From positions 1-19,003 of the forward strand of contig CALBKW010000123.1 of NCBI GenBank assembly GCA_937895785.1: DNA of 19,003 bases, written 5' to 3'. How positions within the stretch are numbered: position 1 is the first letter of the stretch; each line of letters starts with the position of its first letter. Shown piece by piece: positions 7,166 through 14,351 of this stretch. The DNA comes from an uncultured Candidatus Melainabacteria bacterium (GTDB lineage Bacteria; Cyanobacteriota; Vampirovibrionia; Gastranaerophilales; Gastranaerophilaceae). The translations under genes and the position numbers were made by a program. The notes below the pieces were generated by a model. That model made no database searches. It was not told the DNA's origin and was given only the letters and a program-made list of their open reading frames with translations.

Positions 7166-8161
7166 ATGAACAATCAAAATTTTATTAATATTTTATTAGT
7201 TGCTTTATTCATTGTAATACTTGGCACTTGCTACAATCATTTCTTAAAAGATGACAATAGTGTAGAAGAAAATATTACTACAGCACAAACTGAAGCCCCT
7301 CAAACTCAAGAACAAGAGCAACCTCAAGAGCCTGAAACTCCTGATTTAAAAGCTCCAGAGGTTAAATCCAAAGGTAATATTCAATATTCTTCTAACATAT
7401 TGACTCAATTAAAAACTCAAAAAGAAGTTAACATTGCAATAAATCCGCCAACAGCATACTCTGGAAGAACACAGGAAAGCATCTTAAACGAGCGTAAAGG
7501 CTATGTTTCAAAAGTGTTTAATATGCCAAATTACAAACCAATGGAAAGTATTTTTGGCGGAATTGTCAGCGGAAAACCTTGGATTGGCTTAAAAGGTGCT
7601 TATTGTGACGGTTGGCGCACAACAAAAGGTAGAACCGACGGACCTTCAGAAGAAAGTGTATTTATGAACAACCCTCTTGGGCTTGTTATGATTGAAATGC
7701 CTTATTATACATATTCAGTTCCAAGTTCTTGTTCTGCAACAGCAAAACTTTTACCAACAAAAATTACCGTATCAAAAGACGCAATCAACGTATATTACAA
7801 TCTTTCAGCTTATCACAATAACTACGTACAACCTGAAGGCAGAAAATACACAATCTATTACCTAAAACCAATCAATGCAAAGGATTTCGGCTACGAATGG
7901 GGCTATGTTGCAAACTCAAAAGATGTTGGTTTTTCTGATGAAAACTCAATTATGGATAATGTTTATAACTTCTTAGACTTTATCCACATGGGCGGAGCAT
8001 GTCAGGTTGAAGGCGGTTGTAACAACGGTTCGCCAAACCAAAGACCACTGGAATTTAGACCTCATGCATTTCCTGCATACATGCAAGTATATTTGTGGAA
8101 AGAACGTCCAGAACATACAGCTTCAAATCCAGATATGATAGTTAATTTGTATATGAACTAA
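7166..8161 (+). CDS. Membrane-anchored or exported protein of unknown family
   Basis: 331 aa; no family recognised. Residues 6-22 are a hydrophobic helix (FINILLVALFIVILGTC), acting as a signal anchor or, less likely, a lipoprotein signal: the residues before Cys22 are Leu-Gly-Thr, not a good lipobox, and the N terminus lacks basic residues. A low-complexity Gln/Glu/Pro/Thr linker spans ~36-66. The rest (~70-331) is a globular domain rich in Tyr, Gly and Pro with four cysteines (147, 189, 279, 285), which outside the membrane could form two disulfides. GACQVEGGC is the most distinctive stretch. It has its own promoter and a strong AAGGAG site, so it is probably expressed apart from the two-component genes upstream. 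It ends in a 20 nt tail-to-tail overlap with the acetyltransferase gene. Confidence 0.75.
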   Translation: MNNQNFINILLVALFIVILGTCYNHFLKDDNSVEENITTAQTEAPQTQEQEQPQEPETPDLKAPEVKSKGNIQYSSNILTQLKTQKEVNIAINPPTAYSGRTQESILNERKGYVSKVFNMPNYKPMESIFGGIVSGKPWIGLKGAYCDGWRTTKGRTDGPSEESVFMNNPLGLVMIEMPYYTYSVPSSCSATAKLLPTKITVSKDAINVYYNLSAYHNNYVQPEGRKYTIYYLKPINAKDFGYEWGYVANSKDVGFSDENSIMDNVYNFLDFIHMGGACQVEGGCNNGSPNQRPLEFRPHAFPAYMQVYLWKERPEHTASNPDMIVNLYMN

Positions 8162-8714
8162 AAATTTTATCTACTTGAACTTTGTCTAAATTCTGAACTG
8201 ATTTTACTGGAGCTGGATTATTATCATACTCATTTACTGACAATTCATACCAAGTAATTCCATACCACTTGCCGAATTTAAAACCTGCATTTTTAAAATC
8301 AGCACATTTTTTGAAACCTAAAATTTCATGAAACTTTTTGCTTAACTCATTTGCACTTGTAACACAAGCATATACAGTCTTTACATCTTGCAATTTTAAT
8401 AAATCAATTAAAGCTGAATAAAGTTTTTTGCCATAACCTTTTGAATGAGCCTTTTTATCCATATAAATTGTAAGTTCAGCCCCCCAACCGTATGCATCAC
8501 GTTCTTTGAATCTGTGGGCATAAGCATAGCCTAAAATATTATCATTGTCTTCTAAAACAATGTAAGGATAATCTTCTGAAATAGAAATAATGCGTTGTTT
8601 AAACTCATCTAAACTTGGAACTTCATATTCAAATGTAATAGCCGTATCAAAATATTGACTATATATGTTTAATATATTCTTTGTATCTTCAATTGTCGCA
8701 AATCTAATTTTCAT
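8142..8714 (-). CDS. GNAT N-acetyltransferase, phosphinothricin-acetyltransferase-like
   Basis: 190 aa from the chosen ATG at 8714. Family features in order: MKIRFATIEDTKNILNIY at the N terminus, FEYEVPSLDEF, YIVLEDNDNILGYAYAHRF, then the acetyl-CoA site AHSKGYGKKLYSALI (a Q/RxxGxG/A-type loop), CVTSANELSKKFHEILGF, and the closing KFGKWYGITWYEL. This matches the Pat/YncA branch, which acetylates amines of small molecules; the true substrate is unknown. An ATG 42 nt further upstream is in frame, but it lies before the TATAAT box and adds residues alien to the family, so it was not used. The transcript would start at the ATG, with no ribosome binding site. Confidence 0.87.
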   Translation of the reverse strand: MKIRFATIEDTKNILNIYSQYFDTAITFEYEVPSLDEFKQRIISISEDYPYIVLEDNDNILGYAYAHRFKERDAYGWGAELTIYMDKKAHSKGYGKKLYSALIDLLKLQDVKTVYACVTSANELSKKFHEILGFKKCADFKNAGFKFGKWYGITWYELSVNEYDNNPAPVKSVQNLDKVQVDKIFSSYTN

Positions 8715-8720
8715 AACTAA

Positions 8721-8729
8721 ATTATAGCA
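8721..8729 (-). promoter_or_regulatory. Extended -10 promoter of the acetyltransferase gene
   Basis: On the minus strand TGCTATAAT (extended -10, TGn plus TATAAT) ends 6 nt before the ATG at 8714. There is no Shine-Dalgarno sequence and no room for one if transcription starts at the usual distance. The -35 is not obvious. Confidence 0.55.
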
Positions 8730-8776
8730 TTTAAATTTAAAATAAAGTAAAGACAAAAAATATCATAAAAAAAGAC

Positions 8777-8805
8777 TTGATTTTAATTTTATTTCATGAT
8801 AAATT
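8777..8805 (+). promoter_or_regulatory. Possible tRNA-Ile promoter
   Basis: TTGATT (8777-8782) and TAAATT (8800-8805), preceded by TGA, are spaced by 17 nt. They lie about 20 nt before the mature tRNA 5' end. The -10 match is imperfect, so the exact box is uncertain. Confidence 0.35.
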
Positions 8806-8824
8806 TTAGATACGCAGTAAATGC

Positions 8825-8901
<77 letters not shown>

Positions 8902-8903
8902 TT

Positions 8904-8935
8904 AAAAAAAGGAAGTCGTCAAGACTTCTTTTTTT
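8904..8935 (+). terminator. Rho-independent terminator after tRNA-Ile
   Basis: The hairpin GAAGTC-GTCAA-GACTTC follows an A-run and is followed by a run of T. It can also work on the opposite strand because A and T tracts flank both sides. It begins 3 nt after the tRNA CCA end. Confidence 0.88.
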
Positions 8936-8962
8936 ATGCATAAAATTAAACTCTACACATCT

Positions 8963-8984
8963 TTGTTGTACCAAGTTACAACAA
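8963..8984 (+). repeat. Inverted repeat just before hydF
   Basis: Arms TTGTTGTA (8963-8970) and TACAACAA (8977-8984) are perfect complements around a 6 nt centre, ending 15 nt before the hydF ATG and just ahead of its AGGAG ribosome binding site. It could be an operator or an RNA hairpin in the leader. It has no T tract, so it is not a terminator. Confidence 0.6.
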
Positions 8985-8999
8985 CTTTAGGAGAAATTT

Positions 9000-10163
9000 A
9001 TGAAAGCATTAAAATCTTTACGACTTCACATCGGACTTTTCGGCAGAACTAATGTCGGCAAATCTTCGTTTTTAAATAAAATAACCAGTCAATCTATCTC
9101 TATCGTTTCGGATATTGCTGGCACAACAACAGATGTTGTCGAAAAATCTATGGAACTATTGCCAATTGGACCTGTAACTTTTTTAGACACCGCAGGGCTT
9201 GATGACACATCAGAACTAGGTAGCAAGCGTATTGAAAAGACACACAAAATTCTTAACCGCTGTGACATTGCAGTTCTTATTACAGACAAATTTAGTTTAG
9301 AGAATATTGAAAACGAAATTATTGAAGAATTTAAAAATTTAAACATTCCATACCTTATCGTCGTTAACAAGCAAGACAACAACCTTGAAACAGAATCGGA
9401 TTACCTAGTAACCTCAACATTAACTGACGAAAAAATTGTAGACAAGTTTAAGGCTGAATTAATAAAACTATTACCTGATGAATTTATAAATTCACCTAAA
9501 ATTGTTGGAGATTTAGTTGATAAAAAATCCACTGTTATTTTAGTAATTCCAATAGACAAAGAAGCCCCTAAAGGTAGAATTATTTTACCGCAAGTACAAG
9601 CTTTGCGCGATTTATTAGATTCAAATTGTATTTCAATTGTTGTTAAAGAATCTGAACTTCAAGATGCATTAGACGGTTTAAAAATTTCACCATCACTTGT
9701 TGTTACTGATTCTCAAGCTTTCAAAACAGTTTCTGAAATTGTACCAGAGTCAATTCCATTAACATCTTTTTCAATTCTTTTTGCTCGTTTAAAGGGTAAT
9801 TTAAACGAATTTATAAAGGGGGCCAGTACAATAGAAAAATTAAAAGATGGTTCAAAAATCTTATTTTTAGAAAGTTGCACGCACCATGCTATAGATGACG
9901 ACATTGCACGTGTAAAAATTCCACGCTTATTAAAGCAAAAAACTGGCAAAGAACTTGTTTGCGAATACTATACAGGTCATGATTTTCCAGATGTAACAGG
10001 TTATGACCTAATAATTCATTGTGGGGCATGTATGACAAATCGCAAAGAAGTACTTTCTCGTATATTAATCGCAACCGAAAAACACGTACCTATTACGAAT
10101 TATGGAATTGTAATTTCCTATTGTTTAGGAATTTTACCACGTGCCACAAAAATATTTTCATGA
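9000..10163 (+). CDS. hydF: [FeFe]-hydrogenase maturation GTPase HydF
   Basis: 387 aa, usual length. HydF is the cytosolic scaffold on which HydE and HydG build the 2Fe subcluster of the H-cluster before transfer to the hydrogenase. The N-terminal GTPase domain has P-loop GRTNVGKS (15-22), GTTTD (41-45), DTAGLDD (63-69) and NKQD (123-126). A middle dimerisation domain follows. The C-terminal [4Fe-4S] site matches the family pattern CxH-x44-HCxxC: C293, H295, H340, C341 and C344. The ATG has a clean TAGGAG ribosome binding site. No hydE, hydG or hydrogenase gene lies in the window, so the maturation genes are scattered, and an inverted repeat precedes the gene. Confidence 0.96.
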   Translation: MKALKSLRLHIGLFGRTNVGKSSFLNKITSQSISIVSDIAGTTTDVVEKSMELLPIGPVTFLDTAGLDDTSELGSKRIEKTHKILNRCDIAVLITDKFSLENIENEIIEEFKNLNIPYLIVVNKQDNNLETESDYLVTSTLTDEKIVDKFKAELIKLLPDEFINSPKIVGDLVDKKSTVILVIPIDKEAPKGRIILPQVQALRDLLDSNCISIVVKESELQDALDGLKISPSLVVTDSQAFKTVSEIVPESIPLTSFSILFARLKGNLNEFIKGASTIEKLKDGSKILFLESCTHHAIDDDIARVKIPRLLKQKTGKELVCEYYTGHDFPDVTGYDLIIHCGACMTNRKEVLSRILIATEKHVPITNYGIVISYCLGILPRATKIFS

Positions 10164-10169
10164 TATAAT
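10161..10169 (+). promoter_or_regulatory. Extended -10 promoter of gatC
   Basis: TGATATAAT (TGn plus perfect TATAAT) overlaps the hydF stop codon and lies 26 nt before the gatC ATG at 10196. The -35 is weak, as often with extended -10 promoters. A GGAG ribosome binding site follows in the leader. Confidence 0.6.
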
Positions 10170-10195
10170 CATTTCAAACGAACGGAGAAAAAGAA

Positions 10196-10480
10196 ATGGC
10201 AATCACAGTTAAAGATGTAGAACACGTTGCAAAGCTTGCACGTTTAGAACTTACAGAAGAAGAAAAAGAAAAATTTACTCGTCAATTAGGCGATGTTTTG
10301 AAATATGTTGATCAAATGAACGAAGTTGATACTTCAAACGTAGAGCCTCTATCTCATCCGATTGATTTTGTAAACGTAATGAGAGATGACGTTGTTCACT
10401 ACGACCAAACAAAAGAACAACTTATGGCAAACGCTCCAGATGAAGAAAATGGTTTCTTCAAAGTTCCAAAAATCAACTAA
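10196..10480 (+). CDS. gatC: Asp-tRNA(Asn)/Glu-tRNA(Gln) amidotransferase subunit C
   Basis: 94 aa, full length. GatC holds GatA and GatB together in the complex that converts misacylated Glu-tRNA(Gln) and/or Asp-tRNA(Asn) to the correct amidated form. Family features: ITVKDVEHVAKLARLELTEEE at the N terminus, the QLGDVLKYVDQMNEVDTSNVEPLSH core, VMRDD, and a C-terminal FFKVPKI. It has its own promoter, a GGAG site and a strong terminator, so it is a single-gene unit; gatA and gatB are not in the window. Confidence 0.96.
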   Translation: MAITVKDVEHVAKLARLELTEEEKEKFTRQLGDVLKYVDQMNEVDTSNVEPLSHPIDFVNVMRDDVVHYDQTKEQLMANAPDEENGFFKVPKIN

Positions 10481-10492
10481 ACAAATTTTATA

Positions 10493-10524
10493 AAGTGGGA
10501 TAACAAAATATCCCACTTATTTTT
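10493..10524 (+). terminator. Rho-independent terminator after gatC
   Basis: Perfect 10 bp stem AAGTGGGATA / TATCCCACTT with a 6 nt loop, followed by ATTTTT. It begins 13 nt after the gatC stop. It separates gatC from pyrG. Confidence 0.9.
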
Positions 10525-10572
10525 ATAAACCATTGTGGCAAGTTTTATTAACTATCATTAATCAGGGGGAAT

Positions 10573-12180
10573 ATGGGTACAAAGTATATTTTTATTACAG
10601 GTGGGGTTGTAAGCTCACTTGGTAAGGGCATTATTGGTGCATCTTTAGGACGTTTACTTAGAGCAAGAGGTTTTTCTGTTGCAATTCAAAAATTTGACCC
10701 ATATATTAACGTTGACCCTGGAACAATGAGTCCATTTCAGCACGGTGAAGTTTTTGTGACTAATGACGGTGCAGAAACAGATTTAGACCTTGGACATTAC
10801 GAAAGATTTATTGATGCAGACTTTGCGCAAATTAACAACGTAACCTCTGGAAGCATTTATCAAACTGTAATTAACAAAGAACGTAAAGGTGAATACTTAG
10901 GCGCTACAGTTCAAGTAGTTCCACACATCACTAATGAAATTAAATCAAGAATTTATAAAGCAACAGAACAATTCAAGCCTGATTTTATGATTATTGAAAT
11001 CGGTGGAACAATCGGTGACATTGAAAGTTTGCCATTTATTGAAGCAATCCGTCAATTCAAAACAGAAATCGGAATCGGAAACGCAATTTCAGTACATTGT
11101 ACATTATTGCCATATTTACCAACATCAGGTGAATTAAAAACAAAACCATCTCAACACAGTGTAAATGTATTAAGAAGTTACGGCATTCAGCCAGAAATAT
11201 TGGTTTGCAGAACATCTTACCCACTACCAGAAGATGAAAAAGAAAAATTGGCTCTATTCTGCTCTGTACAAAAAGATGCGGTTATTGAATGTCGCGACAT
11301 GAAGAGTATTTACGAAGTTCCATTGGCACTTGAAGAACAAAATATGGCAGCCGTTGTATTAAACCTACTTCAAACTTGCTACAAGCGTGCTGATTTAAAA
11401 TCTTGGGAAAAACTTGTTGAAAGAATTAGAAATCCAAAACGTACAGTAGAAGTCGCAATTGCAGGTAAATATACTAAATTATCTGATGCCTATATTTCTG
11501 TAGTTGAAGCCTTAAAACATGCAGGTTATTCTAATGAAGCAAAAATAAATATTCATTGGATTAACTCTGAAGATTGCGTTGATTATGAAAAATGCAAGGA
11601 ACTAATGAACGGTATTCAAGCGGTTGTTGTACCAGGAGGCTTTGGTGTTAGAGGCATTGAAGGCAAATTAAACGTTATCAGATACGCAAGAGAAAACAAT
11701 GTTCCATTTTTAGGCTTATGTTTGGGTATGCAATGTGCAGTAATTGAATACGCAAGACATGTTTTAGGTATTAAAGATGCAAATTCAATAGAATTTTCAG
11801 AAGAATGCGAAAAACCAGTTATTGACCTAATGTTAGACCAAAAAGATGTTACTGCTTACGGTGGTACAATGCGTTTAGGTCAATATGAATGCCACCTAAG
11901 AAAAAACTCTGTTGCAAGAAAAGCTTACGGAACAGACGTAATTTTTGAACGCCATAGACACAGATACGAAGTAAATAACGCATACATTGACGATTTAGAA
12001 AAAGCTGGACTAGTTTTCTCTGGAAAATCACCTAATGGAAAATTAATGGAAATGGTTGAATTGCCTAACCTTGATTGGTTTGTAGCATCACAATTCCACC
12101 CTGAATTTAAATCTCGTCCAGAAAGACCTCACCCATTATTCAAAGGTCTAATTGATGCAGCAGTAAAAAAGAGTAAATAA
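10573..12180 (+). CDS. pyrG: CTP synthase
   Basis: 535 aa, normal length. It makes CTP from UTP, ATP and glutamine in the cytosol. The N-terminal synthetase domain opens with YIFITGGVVSSLGKGI (ATP-binding loop) and continues with QKFDPYINVDPGTMSPFQHGEVF and EIGGTIGDIESLPF. The C-terminal class I glutamine amidotransferase domain (~290-535) has the oxyanion region PGGFGVRG, nucleophile Cys383 in LGLCLGMQ, and the His/Glu pair in QFHPEF. The ATG is preceded by a strong AGGGGG ribosome binding site. No consensus promoter is obvious in the 92 nt after the gatC terminator, although an independent start of transcription is expected. The stop is 2 nt before the next ATG. Confidence 0.98.
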   Translation: MGTKYIFITGGVVSSLGKGIIGASLGRLLRARGFSVAIQKFDPYINVDPGTMSPFQHGEVFVTNDGAETDLDLGHYERFIDADFAQINNVTSGSIYQTVINKERKGEYLGATVQVVPHITNEIKSRIYKATEQFKPDFMIIEIGGTIGDIESLPFIEAIRQFKTEIGIGNAISVHCTLLPYLPTSGELKTKPSQHSVNVLRSYGIQPEILVCRTSYPLPEDEKEKLALFCSVQKDAVIECRDMKSIYEVPLALEEQNMAAVVLNLLQTCYKRADLKSWEKLVERIRNPKRTVEVAIAGKYTKLSDAYISVVEALKHAGYSNEAKINIHWINSEDCVDYEKCKELMNGIQAVVVPGGFGVRGIEGKLNVIRYARENNVPFLGLCLGMQCAVIEYARHVLGIKDANSIEFSEECEKPVIDLMLDQKDVTAYGGTMRLGQYECHLRKNSVARKAYGTDVIFERHRHRYEVNNAYIDDLEKAGLVFSGKSPNGKLMEMVELPNLDWFVASQFHPEFKSRPERPHPLFKGLIDAAVKKSK

Positions 12181-12182
12181 TT

Positions 12183-12593
12183 ATGAAAAACTACCAAAAA
12201 TCTAATGACACTTACGTTTTAAGACTTGATATTGGTCAAGAAATTTGCACTGAAATAAAAAAGTTCTGTTTAGAACATGACATTAAAGGTGCAAGTATTC
12301 AAGGTATTGGATTTGCCAATAACATAAAACTTGGGACGTATAACAGTGAAAAGCAAGATTATGATAGATTTACTTTTCCAAAAGGACACGAAATCACTTC
12401 TCTTATTGGAAACGTAACAACAAAAGGCGAGGATTTAATTGTCCACTTACACGGGAACTTTTCAAATGAAAAATGCGAAATCATTGGTGGTCATTTATTT
12501 GAAGCAACTATTGCATTAACTGCTGAAATCTTTATTCTTAAATTAGACAACATCAAACGTAATATCGAAACTCATCGATTACTTTTTGATTAA
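12183..12593 (+). CDS. PPC (DUF296/PD1-like) domain protein
   Basis: 136 aa made of a single PPC domain, the same fold that accompanies AT-hooks in plants but is free-standing in many bacteria and archaea. Recognisable features: YVLRLDIGQEI, a GIGFANNIKLGTY segment, the ITSLIGNV strand, HLHGNF (H88, H90) and GGHLFEATI (H104). The three histidines are in the place where some structures of the family bind a metal; that is family knowledge, not shown here. The cellular role is unknown. It begins 2 nt after pyrG with no ribosome binding site, so it probably depends on translational coupling. Its stop overlaps the end of the convergent ispE by 4 nt. Confidence 0.87.
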   Translation: MKNYQKSNDTYVLRLDIGQEICTEIKKFCLEHDIKGASIQGIGFANNIKLGTYNSEKQDYDRFTFPKGHEITSLIGNVTTKGEDLIVHLHGNFSNEKCEIIGGHLFEATIALTAEIFILKLDNIKRNIETHRLLFD

Positions 12594-13429
12594 ACAATTT
12601 CACAGCCAGTAGAGATTGTTTTTAAACCTTCTTTGTACCAATAGTCTTCAACAGGGTTAATTTTATCTGACAATATAAAGTAAGTTGAGCCTGAACCAGA
12701 CATAATCGAATTTGGATTAGCAGATTTTATTTTTTGAAGTTGCTCATAGTCATTGTAAACTGCAGTTTCTAAATCGTTATATAGCAATGGACGAACATCT
12801 TTACCTGATTTCAAAAGTTCGATCATTTTGTGTGTATTATCATTTTTAGGCTTATGTTCTAATTGAGCATACTTTTGATATCCTTCTTTTGCACTTATAC
12901 CAAGGTTATTTGGTTTAATTAATGAAACTGGATATTCTATAAATGGCAGACGTTCAACTGATTCACCTCTACCTTTTGCTAAAACACAACCACCCATTAA
13001 AATAACATTCAAATCTGACCCTAATTTTGCGCAAAGTTCGTGCAATTCTTTTTCGTTTAATGGATTATTAAATAAATTATTTATACCTATAAATGCCCCC
13101 ACCGCATCAGAACTTCCACCCGCAAGTCCAGCTTCGGTTGGAATATTCTTTTGGATATAAACATCAAATTTATGAGGAGTCAAGTTTGTTTTTTCAACAA
13201 AAGAAACAATCGCTTTATGAACAATGTTTTTTTCGTTATATGGAAGATTTGGATTATCTCCTGATAAATTTATCTCAAATTTTTGGCTAGGTTCAACGTC
13301 AATAGTCAAATAATCATACAAATTAATCATCTGCATTATACTTTGAATATCATGGAAACCGTCTTCTCTTTTGCCTAAAACTTCTAAAGTTAAATTAATT
13401 TTTGCGGGAGTTTTTACTTTAACTTGCAT
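12590..13429 (-). CDS. ispE: 4-diphosphocytidyl-2-C-methyl-D-erythritol kinase
   Basis: 279 aa GHMP-family kinase for the ATP-dependent fourth step of the non-mevalonate (MEP) isoprenoid pathway. PAKINLTLEV (8-17, Lys10) is the substrate loop, PTEAGLAGGSSDA (97-109) the ATP-binding loop, Asp139 in LGSDLNV the expected catalytic base, and MSGSGSTYFIL the third motif. The usual Pro two residues after that Asp is Asn here, a small deviation. Its ATG lies inside the end of rsmA (16 nt overlap), so the two are one transcript and translationally coupled, a pairing seen in many bacteria. Confidence 0.96.
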   Translation of the reverse strand: MQVKVKTPAKINLTLEVLGKREDGFHDIQSIMQMINLYDYLTIDVEPSQKFEINLSGDNPNLPYNEKNIVHKAIVSFVEKTNLTPHKFDVYIQKNIPTEAGLAGGSSDAVGAFIGINNLFNNPLNEKELHELCAKLGSDLNVILMGGCVLAKGRGESVERLPFIEYPVSLIKPNNLGISAKEGYQKYAQLEHKPKNDNTHKMIELLKSGKDVRPLLYNDLETAVYNDYEQLQKIKSANPNSIMSGSGSTYFILSDKINPVEDYWYKEGLKTISTGCEIV

Positions 13430-14256
13430 AATTCCTCTGAAATTTTACCTAATGTTTCTATTGAAAGGCTTTCGCCTCTTGTATTTTCATCAATATTTAA
13501 GTTTTTAAGAGCTGTTTGCACTTTTTCTTTATCAAAACCTCCATTTACAAGAGCATTTTTTACATTTTTTCGACGTTGCCCAAATGCAGCCCTAATTGTC
13601 TTTCTAAAATGCGTGTAATCACTTAATTCTAATCTTGGTTTATCGTTAACTTTTAATCTTACAAGTGCTGATGTAACTTTTGGGGCAGGATAGAACGATC
13701 GTTGACCTACAATTCTTAGCAATGAACAATCTGCCCAAAATTGAGAAAGAATTGTTAAAAGTCCATATTGTTTGCCTGAAGATTTTTCTGTCGCAACAAT
13801 TCTTCTTGCAACTTCTTCTTGCACCATAAGAATAATATCTTCAATACAAGCGCGATTTTTATTGTTTAAATCGTCTATTTCACCTAATAAATGAGCAATA
13901 ATTGGACTTGTGATGTAATAAGGAATATTTGCAACAACTTTTATTTTCTTGCCTTCTACAAGTTCTGCAATATCAGTTTTTAAAATATCTTGATGAACGA
14001 TTTTTAAATTAGGAGCATCAAGCTCTTGCAAAACTTTTACCGCTTCTTCATCTAGTTCAACAGCTATAACCATGCCAGCATGTTTAACTAAAAGTTCTGT
14101 TAAAAAACCAACACCTGGTCCAATTTCTAAAACAACATCATCCTTTGAAAGGTCTGCAAAATCAATAATATCGTGAAGTACATCTTCACTAATTAAGAAG
14201 TTTTGTCCTAGTCGTTTTTTTGTTCTAAAATATTTTGCTCGTGTTAAATAGTCCAT
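13414..14256 (-). CDS. rsmA: 16S rRNA dimethyladenosine transferase (RsmA/KsgA)
   Basis: 280 aa. It dimethylates the two adjacent adenosines in the 3' terminal helix 45 loop of 16S rRNA late in 30S assembly. N-terminal KKRLGQNFLI (13-22) is the family signature; SAM motif I is LEIGPGVG (43-50), the acidic strand-2 end is VELDE, and the catalytic motif is NIPYYIT (110-116). FYPAPKVTSALV and a C-terminal helical domain with RKTIRAAFGQRRK complete it. It is the first gene of the rsmA-ispE operon and is divergent from gshA, sharing a 95 nt intergenic region. Confidence 0.97.
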   Translation of the reverse strand: MDYLTRAKYFRTKKRLGQNFLISEDVLHDIIDFADLSKDDVVLEIGPGVGFLTELLVKHAGMVIAVELDEEAVKVLQELDAPNLKIVHQDILKTDIAELVEGKKIKVVANIPYYITSPIIAHLLGEIDDLNNKNRACIEDIILMVQEEVARRIVATEKSSGKQYGLLTILSQFWADCSLLRIVGQRSFYPAPKVTSALVRLKVNDKPRLELSDYTHFRKTIRAAFGQRRKNVKNALVNGGFDKEKVQTALKNLNIDENTRGESLSIETLGKISEELCKLK

Positions 14257-14266
14257 ATTACTAATA

Positions 14267-14275
14267 TTTATAACA
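14267..14275 (-). promoter_or_regulatory. Extended -10 promoter of rsmA-ispE
   Basis: Minus strand TGTTATAAA (TGn plus one-mismatch -10) ends 10 nt before the rsmA ATG. The leader would be only about 3 nt, too short for a ribosome binding site. The -35 is not clear. Confidence 0.45.
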
Positions 14276-14299
14276 CAAACAGGCTAATGTGTTTCATTT

Positions 14300-14329
14300 T
14301 TGATTTGATAAGTTAAATAATGTTATAAT
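14300..14329 (+). promoter_or_regulatory. gshA promoter
   Basis: TTGATT (14300-14305), an 18 nt spacer, and a TATAAT (14324-14329) preceded by TGT (extended -10). The ATG at 14352 has an AAAGGGAT ribosome binding site, so this gene has a normal leader. Confidence 0.65.
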
Positions 14330-14351
14330 AAAAATCATAAAGGGATATGTA

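Noticed and set aside
8715..8756. Longer acetyltransferase start at 8756
   Set aside because: The extra 14 residues do not belong to the family and the -10 box lies between the two ATGs, so the 8714 start was used.
8963..8984. Rex or FNR operator at hydF
   Set aside because: The arms resemble TTGT...ACAA only partly and the overall length of 22 bp does not match the spacing of either regulator.
13093..13290. Plus-strand reading frame across ispE, and similar frames opposite other genes
   Set aside because: These lie fully inside well-supported genes, lack ribosome binding sites and give peptides without family features.
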